From assembly GCA_963693285.1 (NCBI GenBank), contig OY848923.1:4681609-4745608 (forward strand): a DNA stretch of 64,000 nt, read 5' to 3'. The notes beneath the pieces are model-generated. The model did not search any database and was not told the DNA's origin. It was given only the letters and a program-made list of their open reading frames with translations. Positions 48,201 through 60,993 of this stretch are shown here, in pieces; position 1 is the stretch's first letter; the number at the start of each line of letters is the position of its first letter. The position numbers and the translations under genes are program-made. The DNA comes from Xestospongia muta. Lineage: Eukaryota > Porifera > Demospongiae > Haplosclerida > Petrosiidae.

Positions 48201-48415
48201 GATTCACTCAGCTATTATGTGTATTTGTGGCACTCGTACTCGTCCTCTTCCTCTCTCATTTGACTTTGACTGTGGACTCTCTGAGTGTAGGGTAATTTTA
48301 TAATTTCTCTAATACAATCATTGTTGTTTACTTGTATTTTTGGTTATTATTGTGGTTTGTGTTGTTGGTTCGAAAATAAAGAATTGGATTTTCTTTCTGT
48401 CGGTTTAAAAAAAAA
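45285..48415 (+). mobile_element. Non-LTR retrotransposon inserted in array C, 5'-truncated, poly(A) end
   Basis: Bounded on both sides by the same 17-bp repeat and ending in A9. Broken frames encode a reverse transcriptase: GAGGPSGVDAISWRHFC (46200), DKDPGVRPIGIGETCLRIIS (46377), [18 protein letters not shown] (46575) and VWYADDSTACG (46808), then FGYFPNPSKSWLLVK. The 3' part encodes a Cys-His knuckle (CTCGTPFSIEHCLNCHQGGF, about 47702-47760), RHNGIRNLTARLLGEVCHQF, and a nuclease-like tail (FFDVRIFNPTAQSR; QIEQGYFTSLVFS). At least five stops or frameshifts occur (TAG at 46252, TAA at 46567, TGA at 46663 and others). The zinc knuckle followed by a DxR...E tail is compatible with a restriction-like endonuclease, as in early-branching LINE clades. 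That class call is inference. Confidence 0.8.
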
Positions 48416-48530
48416 TATTACGTGTAGCCTACATCTACTCTATTATTACGTGTAGCGTATTATTACGTGTAGCCAATTATTACGTGTAGCCTATTATTAT
48501 GTGTAGCCTACATCTACTCTATTATTAACT
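48416..48530. repeat. Tandem array C, right part
   Basis: Continuation of the ATTATTACGTGTAGCC repeats immediately after the poly(A) tail of the retrotransposon. Confidence 0.9.
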
Positions 48531-49248
48531 GTGATGGAATAGTCTACCAAACCCAAGGGAGGACCCTTCGTGATGGAAAAGATGGCCAAACCAAAGTGGG
48601 GGACCCTTTGTGATGGTCTAGTCTACCAATCCCAATGGGGGACCCTTTGTGACGGAATAGTCTATGAAACCCAAGGGGAGACCCTTTGTGACAGAAACGA
48701 CTGGCGAACCCAATGGGGCACCCTTTGTGACAGAATTGACTGGCGAACCCAAGGGGGCACCCTTTGTGACAGAATCGACTGCTGAACCCAAGGGGGAACC
48801 TTTTGTGACGGAAATGACAGCCGAACCCAAGGGAGATTTTTTGTGACAGAAACAACTGGTGAACTCAAGGGGGACCTTTTGTGATGGGGTAGTCTACCAA
48901 ACCGAAGAGGGGATCTTTTGTGACAGAATTGACTGGCGAACCCAAGGGGGAACCGTTTGTGATGAAGTAGACTACCAAACTCAAGGGCGGACCAATTGTG
49001 ATGGAATAGTCTACGAAACCCAAGGGGGGATCCCAAGTGGGGACCCTTTTTGATGGAGTAGTCTACCAAACCCAAGGGGGGACTCTCTGAAATGGAAAAG
49101 ACTGCCAAAGCCAAAAGGGGACCCTTTGTGATGGAGTAGACTACCAAACCCAAGGGAGGACCCTTTGTGACGAAATTGTGATGGAAACGACTGCCGAACC
49201 CAAGGGGCCCGGGACCCTTTGTGATGGAGTAGCCTACCAAACCCGATC
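48531..49248. repeat. Minisatellite array B, about 41-42 bp units
   Basis: About 17 units of the type GACCCTTTGTGATGGAATAG + TCTACCAAACCCAAGGGG, with linker variants (GACTGGCGAA, GACTGCCGAA). Each unit contains the core CAAGGGGGGACCCTTTGTGA, the inverted form of the array A core. No gene is inferred from the open frames. Confidence 0.95.
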
Positions 49249-49507
49249 CATTCATTTTATAGTTGCCTATTACATTGTACTAGTATGACTACTGGAAACA
49301 TCTATCTTTACTAATAATCTTGAAACTTGAAGATATGATTGGATCGACACGAGCTCGTAATACATTCAAGTAAAATTCATCCATCTGGTTTATTGTAGAC
49401 CAGCTGTGGCATCTAAATCTGCAGAAAACTACATACTTGCGATAAAGGGGTTAAAAATTTGGAATACTGTTCATAAAGGGGTTAAAATTTGGATCAGCTA
49501 ATGCTGT

Positions 49508-49533
49508 TAGGAGGTCTCTTAGCTGCCATATTG
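49508..49533 (-). pseudogene. NDUFA7 exon 1 fragment (duplicate)
   Basis: On the minus strand this reads ATGGCAGCTAAGAGACCTCC, identical to the first codons of NDUFA7 at 31714. The match then stops. The rest of NDUFA7 is absent from this copy. Confidence 0.9.
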
Positions 49534-49610
49534 AAAATAGTTTCTAGGGGCGCGTCTTGGGGGAGGAAATAAGTTACCGCCCATTTTCGTGGGTGGCTAT
49601 ATCATTGAAA
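49534..49610. promoter_or_regulatory. Duplicated bidirectional promoter in front of the intact kelch gene
   Basis: Same block as 31715-31799 with small changes (AGGGGCGCGTCTTGGGGGAG; GGCTGGCTAT shortened to GGCTAT). It keeps TACCGCCCATTTTCGTGG. Confidence 0.7.
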
Positions 49611-52600
49611 ATGTCTGATATAGCTCAACCATTGGAAACAGCTCAAGAAGTCAGTTTTAAATGTTGGGAAAAGTTAAACGTTGAAGGAGATGTCCCTACA
49701 GTGAGGTAAGACTGAAATATCATTATCATATAGTTATATTGTCATTGTTGCATTGTACAGGCAAGGACATGCTATTGCTGTTGTTGGAGACACAGCCTAT
49801 CTCTTTGGTGGTTCTGGTGTATCAGATGACGGCTTAGGATTGTTTTATAATGATCTATATTCCCTCCAATGTAAGATCTTTATAGCTAATTGTAATAGTA
49901 GTTATACTGATAATAAATAACGTCATAAATTAAGTATATTATATTATGTATTATCATAAACACTAGTAGACAATGAAAAGTCCGTATATGAATAAACTGT
50001 GTTTTAATAATGCATATTGTTTTATTTCTAGTAAGCAATCCTCAAGATTGTAAATGGGTGAAGATTGATCAATCTGGTGACATACCTACAGGTCGAGAAG
50101 GGCACTCTCTGAAGTATGTTTAGAGACAGTAGTCAATCACTATTAAATAGAATCAGTTACAGGATAACCTTGTGCTTTATTGGTTACCTTAAACTTCTTT
50201 AACTGTCCTTAGTATAGAGGTGTCCAAAATAGCATAGACTTAGGATGTACTTTGAATAACACTTTGTAAAATACACTATAATATTATAGAACTAGAGCAA
50301 TTTTTCTCAATGTAGAGTGTATCATTAGGTAAAGATAATCCTTTATAAATATTCAAACTGTGATAAATATGACCTTTCTTATTATAATCTGTGTTATATA
50401 CTTATTTCCCATAAATGGATGTGCTATACTAAACAACATCTTCTAATGACTTAATACTTCATATTTTATGACCGTATATACATATATCTCTACTTCAGTG
50501 TAGTGGGCAGTGAGCTGTATTTATTAGGTGGAATAGATACTGACAGTGCTACTAAATGTGTAGAAGGTCTTCATGTACTAAATACAGGTACAGTGAGGAT
50601 ATTTATATACTAATAAAGTTAGCATTACTTTTTTGAATGCGATATACTTTTAAATTATAAATCTTGAATATATAACACATATCTTGGTAGTAAGATCTAG
50701 CTGAATTTAAGTGATGTCTTCTAAATAACTAATGTATAGACTTGAGGTCACAACATTCTCATAAATGCATAAGAGGCAATATTGAGTGGAGAGACTTTGA
50801 GTCAATATATGCAAGTACTATACAAATGTTTAGATTTGACTTGTTGTATGTCAAAATAAGTGTAACTATATTAAATTAAATCATCAAAAACTTCCAATGT
50901 TTATTTTTGGTAAAGTTTATTTTTAGTGTTATGTATGTTTTAAAGTTATCTTTCATGATCTCATTTAACGTTAACCAACAGAAAACATTTTCAGTATGAA
51001 ATAGTATCTAATATTGTATTAATATATTATTAACTTTATTCTTATAGAGAGCTATAGCTGGTCTATGAGAGAAGTATCTGGTCAACTTCCTCAAGCTCAG
51101 AGCTCATCATCATACGTTGTGACAAATGATAAAAGAATTGTGACATTTGGTGGAGTATTAAATGGCAAAGCTATCAATGATACATTTATACTTAATACTG
51201 GTAAGTTGAACAGTAATATAGTAGAGATCAATTAGCTTACACTTCTAAAAAAGTGTGGTTTGATGATGTAAAAACAACAAAAAAGTTATGTCATCAATTC
51301 ACAAGAAAATAGACTCAATTTTTAACCTCTTACATGACAATATGCAAATAAATTTTTCCCTGTAAACTATTTAAATTGAATTTAGCACCTCCTCTATTAG
51401 TAAAATGATAGTTCAAATAATCAATTTCATGTTGGTTATTATTTGTGACATGATACTGTATATGCAATAACATATCATTTAATTGTTAACTGTTGCTCTG
51501 AGGAATAAGCAGATGTGAAGATGAAGTTTCAATAGAAATGATAATTCCCTTAACTAAGTAGTTCATTAACTGCTCTTATTTGGATACAAAATGAAAAACC
51601 TTACTTATAGACAAGAGTAATGCTGCTACTAATGACAGTAGTATTCTTCTATTTCTCTAGTTACATTAGAGTGGGTATGTGCTGAAACTACTGGTACTAA
51701 ACCACACCCACGTTGTGACCATGGCACAATTATACTGGATAACAAATTGTATGTGTTTGGAGGAAGTGGAGGAGAATCATTGTGGCTCAATGACCTAAGT
51801 TGCCTTAATCTAGGTAATACATGTATATGTTTACATGTATACATGTACATGTTTTTACAATTGCATTTTTATTATCACATCTTGGAAGGCTTTATATAGC
51901 TTTAACATGCATGCAATAATCATTATAATTAATTAATAATATTATTATAATAATCTAACTGTGTTCACACTAAACTCTCTTGCAGCAGCTTGCTTGGTTT
52001 AGTTTGAAAACTTGTACTTTGTACCGACAAACTCAACCCATAATTATATTTTACAGTACATAATACTTGTATTTTGAAGTATAACATCTATAGCTACACA
52101 GTACATGTGATAAAAAGGGAGTGAAGAGTAAGCCTCTACTTGAGAATAGACCTCTATTTACTATTTAGCTCAGTTTACCAAAGCCTTGATTCAAGACCAG
52201 GCCTCTATATTGGAGGAGGCCTCTGTTCAAGGAAAGATGGTACATGTGTACATTTATACATCTATAGTGACTACTATGAAGTAAAAACATTTAAATTACT
52301 CCCTGAATCCGATAGACAATACTCATTGTAATGATAATGGTGTTGTTGGAAATAATATTGTGTAGTGAGATATTGATGTGATAAGAGATATGGTAAATAT
52401 ACAAAATGTGTGAGTTTTATTAGGTTATTGTAATATAATATTTGTTGTATGCATAACCAATAATTATAATTATTGCCTCCCATCCCTCTTTCTCTCTCAT
52501 ACTCACACAGAATCATTACAATGGGTGTTACTTGGTCCTATAGCTCAGACCCCTTGTCCTCGAGATTATCCATCTCTACTTGCTATTAATACTAAAGTAA

Positions 52601-53348
52601 GGATAGCTATGTCTTAGACTACACACAAATGTATAATCATACAAGTTTAATGACTTACTAATTCTTCTCAACTGACCTCAAGACTGCATGATTAGAGGAC
52701 AGTTTACTTTAAATGGGAAGTGGGTGGAGTTCATGCTAAATAATATGCAAATAAGACAATGCAATAAGTTAAGTTATTAAAGATAGTGTTGTTAATATAA
52801 CTAGTTGTGTAATACTGTGTGTCTTAATTGGTGATAGTTCTTTTTACTTTAATAGATTATTCAAATTCTGTTAGTGTTTGGAGGATTTACTGGAGTAGAT
52901 GGAGAAGAAAAGTGTCTCAATGATTGTCATTACTTACCATTACGTAAGTCCATTTAATGATTGTATGTTGTCACTATCTACCTGACCTGTACAAATAGAC
53001 TTGTTAAGCAGTGCTTATGATAAATTTTTGTCTTTCTTTGATGTGTTCTTGTTTAGAAATGGAATGAGATTTTTTGATCCTTTTCTAAACAGCAAGAGAA
53101 ATGACCACACAATAGTTAATTTAATGTATTACTATGTACTGGTTGTGTTAGAAAGTTGCCCCTTCTCTCTCTTTGTAGTTTTAAAGTCTGTTACATTAAC
53201 ACTTGGACTTTCTTTATAGGTTTTGCCAGTAATTTATCCTGGTATCCTGCTCTTACTGAAGACTCACTGCTACCAGAGGGACGATATGGACACACTGCCT
53301 TTTGTTATCAAAATAAAGTATGTGTATATACTTTATAGTGTGTATATA

Positions 53349-53387
<39 letters not shown>

Positions 53388-53389
53388 CA

Positions 53390-53421
<32 letters not shown>

Positions 53422-56382
53422 ATTATGTATACATACATATAGATTACAGTGCTGTTTGTTTTATATCTTACATGAACAAATCTTGTTGTTGCATTTACTC
53501 TACTACTCTCTTAAAACATCAATGTTTACATTTATTAAACGATCAATTGACTTATTTTTATGTCAGAGTCAAAATTTGAGAATGACAACTCAAATTTATT
53601 TGTTTTCGATCACATTTCCTAAACCTTAATCTTATCTTCTAATGTTTATTGTCCATGATTTTTTCATATATAGCTATTGGGTACATTTGTACTGTTGTGG
53701 TGTTTAATGACTTCACAAAATTTATAACAATTAATAAATCGTTGTCAATTCTTTAAATTGGTTATAAAATTATTATAAGAATTTAAAATTACTCTTATGA
53801 CTTTAAATATCCCCATTCCTAAACTTTAAAATGTACCCTAGAGCATTGATTGATTGTGTAGCCATTTATAAATCACAGTAAACAATCTATTCTACTTATT
53901 AATGTTAATTAATGTATCTATTAATTTTAATCTATTTAATGCATGTATTGCTGACAGTGATTTGTTTAATGTAGGTGTATATTCAAGGTGGTCAAGATGC
54001 TACTCAAATGTTTAATGATTTGTGGATGATTGAGGCTGTACTACCTGAAGTACAGTAAGTGGAACTATTTATATTATATTAGATATATCCAAGCACGAGT
54101 GTACATGCCTGAATGTGCAGGGCTACATTTGTCAGCTATAAACTGCATGTTTATTCTATAACTCATCTCTAGGCTGTGTGCACTGATCAAATCAATGTTG
54201 TATGAAATCATTGATATATCATACATAGACCATTTGCAATCTTAGAAATTAGAATGTAAGAACTACTGTAGAGATATTAAGCCAGTAGAGTTTAGATTTT
54301 AGTGTTTGAAGCCATTGTAATCATACCAATTATGATGGTATCATTTTTGTTATAAGAATTGATTACTAGTGTTAATTTATAAAGTACTCTTGTGTGAAAA
54401 CATTGATATGTCTTACATTTAACATGATTAAAGTACAAAAACTACAAAATAACAATAAGCTAGTTTATCTATTATAGAACATCTTTCAACTGATAGTTTT
54501 GTAACAGTTGGTAGCTATTATACAGAATTTATTTTTACTTGACATTTTCCATGAGATTATAGATAATTCTAAGACTGCTTTATTTCCTTGAGTAGTACAT
54601 ATCTAGAAAAGATTGCTTAGTCTAAATTATTAGGATTTTAAGACTAGATGACCAAAGCTATGGTGCTTCTAAAAACATTTTTTTCGCAGCCTCTAATAGT
54701 CACATACAATACAATACGAAACAGCTTGTTATAATTTTTGGTGTTATAATTCTTGTTGTTATAATTGTTGTTCTTCCTCTTATAGTTTTTCACCCACTGT
54801 ACCACCAAGAAGAAAATATAACACACCCACACCTATACCAGCACCACGAAAAAATCTATCCCCTCCCACACCAAAGGTCACTTATAATAACTGACTTTAT
54901 TTTATAATAGTTTATTTATAATAGGAAATAAATGAAAGAAGTTTTGAACAGCTTCGTATTGAGTATAGAAAACAAATTGAAGGTATATTTGACACACTCA
55001 CTCAGAAATATCAAGAATTAGACACGTAAGTCATTAAAACCTCTAAAGATACAACCACAATATTAATAACTTAATTATGGATGTGATTAACTAATTATAC
55101 CTGTAGCTAGATCATACAGAATCAGTAGGAGTTTGTCCAAAGCAAATAATGTTGTTGTTGTTGTTGTTATAACATCAGCCTCATTTTTATAATACCTTAC
55201 GAATACAATGTTCCCAAGCTATGATATCACATGGTGGTGTTTATGATAACATATATCCATTCTGACAACAGTGCATACAAATAAAATATTAAGTTGTATG
55301 AGTTTATTGTGGCATATGCACAGTGAACTATTGGTATATCTCTCATAAAGATACTCTGAATAGCATGTTCTATGTTACTGCTGTATATACTAAGGACAGT
55401 TTTTAAATCTCCACTATAAAAATATTTCATAGTTTATTGATACCAGCTTTTGTGATATAAACTATTTGTCTCTTTGTTATAAAGGATGACTGCTACTCTG
55501 GCAGCTGAAAGAGAACAATTTGAGAATGAAAAAAAGGAACTACATGAAAACTATGATAGACAGCAACAGGTAAATATAGTACAATCTATAAATAAAATTA
55601 AGGATGGTTCATCTGTTTTATTTTTGTCATGTATGATTCCTTTAGGAATTACAAGAACTTATTCATAATTATGAACAAGAGAATGAGGGGTGGGTGGAGT
55701 TAATGAGGAGAGAGAATGACAAGGAAAGAAAAGCGATTGCTGAAGAGAAAGTAAATCTGTTACTATATTAGATTTTGACTACTCTGTAGATTTGATTGCC
55801 TTTATGTCACACAGTCACTCACGTAATTTTGTTTGAATGGTTTTGTCTAGAATCTATAGTGCACCAGCATATTTCAATGAGAAACTGATACTAATGTAAA
55901 TCCTCCTAGACTCTAAACCTTTAAAATGGACCTTAAATTTGTATAGTGACAAGGGTTAAGTTAACAGATTTTGGAAATTATAATTTTGTTGCCACACCTA
56001 CAATTATTGTATTCATTTTAAAAATTTTCATAACGGCTAACCCACCAAATGATATTTATGAAGCATTTTTCTCTGCTCATCAATAATTGCCACTATAATT
56101 ATTAACTTTGCATTAAAGTCAATGACAATCACTCCAGCATAATTATTATAATAACTAGTATACTTTATGTTCTGTCCTTTGGTGTTGTGTTTAGTGTTCA
56201 CTACTAATTGTTGCTCTAATAAAAGAGCTTATTACATACTGTGTGTTATTAAATATTTATGCTTCTTTTTCCTGTAGGCAAAACTTGCTAAAGACAAGGA
56301 AGATTTAGAGAAAGAGAAAGCTATTTTCACTGAAAAGAGTGCTAAGTTGGATGCCATTATGAAACAAGTGAAAGGACTTTAG
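49611..56382 (+). CDS. Kelch-repeat protein with C-terminal coiled coil
   Basis: Fifteen exons: 49611-49705, 49761-49870, 50032-50113, 50499-50587, 51048-51200, 51661-51813, 52511-52596, 52856-52943, 53220-53317, 53975-54054, 54786-54876, 54925-55025, 55485-55569, 55646-55750, 56278-56382; 1521 nt, 506 aa, all phases consistent. Residues about 1-345 hold six kelch blades with the GG doublet: AYLFGGSG, LYLLGGIDT, IVTFGGVLNG, LYVFGGSGG, LLVFGGFTG, VYIQGGQD. Pro-rich linker about 350-380 (PTPIPAPRKNLSPPTPK). Residues about 385-506 form a Glu/Lys-rich coiled coil (EINERSFEQLRIEYRKQIEG; LAAEREQFENEKKELHENYD) ending KQVKGL. The layout resembles RABEPK-like or ACBD4/5-like kelch proteins without the ACB domain; a scaffold in trafficking is possible but unproven. 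This is the surviving copy of a duplicated gene. Confidence 0.9.
53341..53440. repeat. (TA)n and (TAT)n microsatellite in a kelch intron
   Basis: (TA)n runs at 53346-53380 and (ATT)n at 53395-53422, in the intron after exon 9. Confidence 0.9.
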
Positions 56383-56978
56383 TATTATGGAATCAATAGT
56401 CTATAATGTGGATTTATTAATCATATAATCATGTTTTACTCTTTAATGTGTGTTTACTTTTGTAGCATTAGTTTGAAATACAATAGCTTATATACTGCAA
56501 TCAATAATTATATAAGTATTATGATAAGCAAATTTAATGATTCATAATAAATGAACTATCATGAACAAATGGTTAATACATAACTACGAATGGACAAATG
56601 GTTAGTAAATGAACAAATTACATGAACAAATGATCAGTAAATGGATGGATGAATGTTACAACATGAACAAATTATTAGTGAATGGATGAATGTTTTGGTA
56701 TAGTACACAAAATAGCCAACAGAAGTGATCAATGAACAAGTATTACCTTGGTAACACCAATACAAATTAAAACTATTTCATCAAGACAGTCTGTTCAGTA
56801 CACTTGATGTCAATGTCACTGTGTCAATTTGTCACAGCAGAGAGCATATTATATTTAATAAGTAAACAATAAGTTAGATTTATTTCAATTATCCTATAAT
56901 TGATAAGTCACTCAATAATTTGTAATATATAAAAATCAATAATTAACACATATTATGATACATTGTGAATTTTGTTAG

Positions 56979-59900
56979 TTACATTCTTATAACTGGAAAA
57001 TTCCTTTGTCTTGTAATTTGTGGGTATGCCAGACACACCTCCAAACACTGAGACAATACCTAGTAAACAAAACAATATCATATCATAAAGAATGTCATCA
57101 ACAATAATTTTCAAACATATTTAACTACTTTTGTACTAAAAATAGATTTATTTCTCTAAATTTATTTATAGATGACTTCAGAATTTTTAATTTGAACAAT
57201 CAATGTTAAATTACTGTAAAGATATTGATGGTTAATGAATTACTTCACAACTGAACTTATTATCCAATCTTTAAAACTCTTTTGGCCAAATAATTAAAAA
57301 TATTGTAAGATACAAAATGCAAAGGTATAAACACAAGTGTTGGGTGTGGTCAACAATGATGCTATTATATAGAGTCAAAGGGTTAACTATCACATGTATA
57401 TCATTACAGTGATATATAATAGATACTTACATCTCTTGTCTCTTGAGGTAGTATGACTCCATCATCAATAAGATGAGACGAGAAAGATGTAGTATCATCA
57501 GTTAATCTAAAGACAATAATAAACATATTAGGTACACACAATCAATGATTTCCATCCATCCAGTTATACATTAATAATCCATTTGTCTATCCACTTAAAA
57601 AACTAATTTATAAGTATATACCTTTGTAGCAATTTGTTTTTCTCACTTTCATCTTCCTATAATGTACAGAAAATAACATGGTTATTATTCAGTTGAAACA
57701 TGCTCATTAAAGACATTACTAGTAGTAACAGTCACTCATAATGTCCAGATAAATATGAATTAAAAAGTTTATAAACTATTACTGTAAATGAGATTCAGTG
57801 TACACAAAAGTATGGATATGTTTTAAATAATTACAAACAGGCATTCATCTGGTATACACGTTATTAGAGTACAGTGATACTTACAATGTTGTTCATAGCC
57901 AACATGAGATGCTTTGGAGAAGCCACACCTACTCTAGCATGAGGCCATGAAAAGAGAAAGTTAGGACTCATAGCTCGACCACACTATGAGTGAGAACAGA
58001 TTACATTACAATGCAATTGTAACAGTATGGTACTACTCACGAACCATAGCATAGCTGCTGGGTCCATAACTACCACCTAATAATACTGTCAGCTTTGGAA
58101 CCTATAAATAATACACATTTAGAATGATGTATTGTCTAGAGACCTAAAATTTACATTGTTCACTCTGAGTAGCCTCAGTGACTGTGTAAATTTTTTTGTC
58201 ATCCAACATCAATTCTTTCATTGGAAATATGAGCACTTCTAATTTCAAGCAAATACGTTGGAAGACAAACACTATCTATTATAAATGACTATAAATTGTC
58301 CTTCATTAAATTAATTATGTGGTAATGATCTAGACAAGAATAAAATTGTGTAAATGAACACTATGCTATCTCCTATAAAGATAGAACCACTTAAGCCTCA
58401 AAGCCAATCTTACAAAAATGAATTTTTTTTTATTAAGTTTTTTTGTGGTTTTCTCTTACATTATAAGTTGAGAATGACCTCTCATTATTTCAACTAAAGC
58501 TATGTAAATAATATCACAACCATGTATGTACAGGACTTGGGTGCTTCTACATGTATGTAACCATATTGTTAAAAATAGTAACACAAGTCATATGTTACTA
58601 TTTTTGGCATTTAAACAGGCTTAAGATAAAGGGCACGGAAACTCTTTGATGATGTAATTTCTTAATACATTCAGAAACTGTTTATGTGTTTCACGTTGTG
58701 CAGATCCTCACCTGTGAACAGCTTACAACAGCCATCATTTGTCCTCTAGCCCTTGCAATAGTACCACTATTACCTGTATATGATAAAAACTCATCATCTG
58801 ATGGTGTATTCTGTAGGAATATAATGGGGATGTCCCTCATATCACAAAGTCTAACAAAATGAGCTCCTTTTGTTGCCGAGGTTGTGTCCAATACTCCGTT
58901 GTTAGCAATGATACCAACTAAATAACTAAAAATAATTGTAACTTTGTATACTTAATGAGTTAAAGTTTAGCAACGATTACTAATGTATTACATTGATGCA
59001 TCAATACATAGGATAATTTTCATAGTTAGAAATGCCTGCTATATATACCAGAATCTCTCATAAGTAGCACTCTAAATCATCAATAATTCTTAGCATAATA
59101 GATACATCAATAATGAGGTAGTTTTGATAGTCACAAAATGTCCGTTTTCTTTACTATGAAAGATGCTAAATTAAGAGCACACACCATCCACTCTTCAGGT
59201 CTCATAATACTGCTTCTCTAAAGCTACATTTCAATTACTAGCATCAACATCCCATGATATTTATCCTAAATGTGTTGTACTGATGAAGATAACCCACAGA
59301 AGCCAGACATATTGACAGGCCTGCACCAATATCTGGATATATTTCCTTTTTCAAAAAGGACAGTCAACAAATTAGTCATAGTATAATGGGTTGTCTGTGA
59401 GGCTTCATACATTGTCCAATTTCCTTCAAAGAGAAGGATACATTGAAAGTTGACAGTTTTAGTAATGAAGGAAAACAGTGGTTAAAAGTCTGAGGACATT
59501 TATGACCTTGAAACATGTCCTCTGTCCTGAACACAGAGGATATCCTCAGTCCTGAACATAAAGAATATTCCCAGTCCTGAATATAGAGGACTCAGTTCTG
59601 GACATAGAGGATATTCTAAGTTCTGGACATGAGGATATTCTCAGTCCTGAACATAGAGGATATTCTAAGTTCTGGACATGAGGATATTCTCAGTCCTGAA
59701 CATAGAGGATATTCTAAGTTCTGGACATGAGGATATTCTCAGCCCTGAACATACTGATATTCTTGGTTCTGAATGTGGAGGATATTCTCAGTCCTGAACG
59801 TAAAGGATATTCTCAGTTTTGGACACGAGGATATTCTCAGTCCTGAACACAGAGGATATTCTCAGTTCTGGTCATGAGGATATCCTCAGTCCTAAACATA

Positions 59901-60951
59901 AAGAATATTCTCAATCCTGAACATAGAGGATATTCTCAGTCCTGAATATAGAGGATGTTCTTAGTCCTGAACATAGGAGGATGTTCCCAGTCCTTTATGT
60001 AGAAGATATTCTCTGTCCTGAACATAGAGGATATTCTAGTTCTGAACATGGGGACATTCTCAGTCCTGAACAAAGAGGATATTCTAGTTCTGGACATGGG
60101 GACATTCTCAGGCCTGAACAGAGAGGATATTCTCAGTTCTCGATATAGAGAACATTCTCAGTTTTGAACAGAGAAGTTCTAAGCATAGAGGATAATATAG
60201 CAGGCCTGAACATAGAGGTGTCCTCAGTCCTGAACAAAGAGCAACCTATTAATATCTATCCATAGGGGTAAGAAAGGAGGCTAGTGATGCTTCAGCCCCC
60301 TCAACCTAATAGTAGTCTGACCATGACAGTAAAATATTGTTCCTTAATTACAGAGTAATTGCTAAAGGTTTTTTAGCTTTGTATGTGCATTAGTCAGTAC
60401 AACAAATTACAGTTAAGTCATATCCAAAAATGCAAAGGGAGAGGATGCCATACAAGATTTCATTAACCCCCTCCTCTAACTCCGATAATGTTCCTATTTT
60501 ATGATAACATCTAAAGGAAAGATCCCATTATAATAAAAAGCGTATGAATAACTAGAAGTTGTATTATCTATAGTAGTACCGTGACTAGACATGACTAAGT
60601 CAATTTCATATTATTATTATCACCTATTGGGAAATATTCTATACCATACATGTTACAGGATGTGTCATTATTGTACTAAATGATAGCTAAATTTCCCCTT
60701 TTTAAAATAATGTGATAATCCATACAATTTAACTTCAAAAAGGAAGGGAAACAAAGCTGGAAACATAAGGTTATACATATGATGTAATCTTTAATAACTA
60801 TAATGAAACTTAGAATATGATATAGGTATTGCTATAGTTTATTATACAATTTCTTATTTGTAAACAAATTCTTAATTTTTTTCCTGACACCAAAGATGCT
60901 CTTCAATTAAGAAAAATTAGGAAAAATTAAGTCAGCAAAGTATTAGAATTA

Positions 60952-60993
<42 letters not shown>

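Noticed and set aside
42740..49248. CRISPR-like array
   Set aside because: Repeats are contiguous or have short conserved linkers, the genome is eukaryotic, and there are no cas genes.
48570..49255. Frames in array B encoding TEPKGAPFVT-type repeats
   Set aside because: Same reason: a stop-poor tandem unit; frames exist on both strands.
53223..53579. 118-codon open stretch rich in Tyr and Leu
   Set aside because: It is kelch exon 9 out of frame plus a TA microsatellite.
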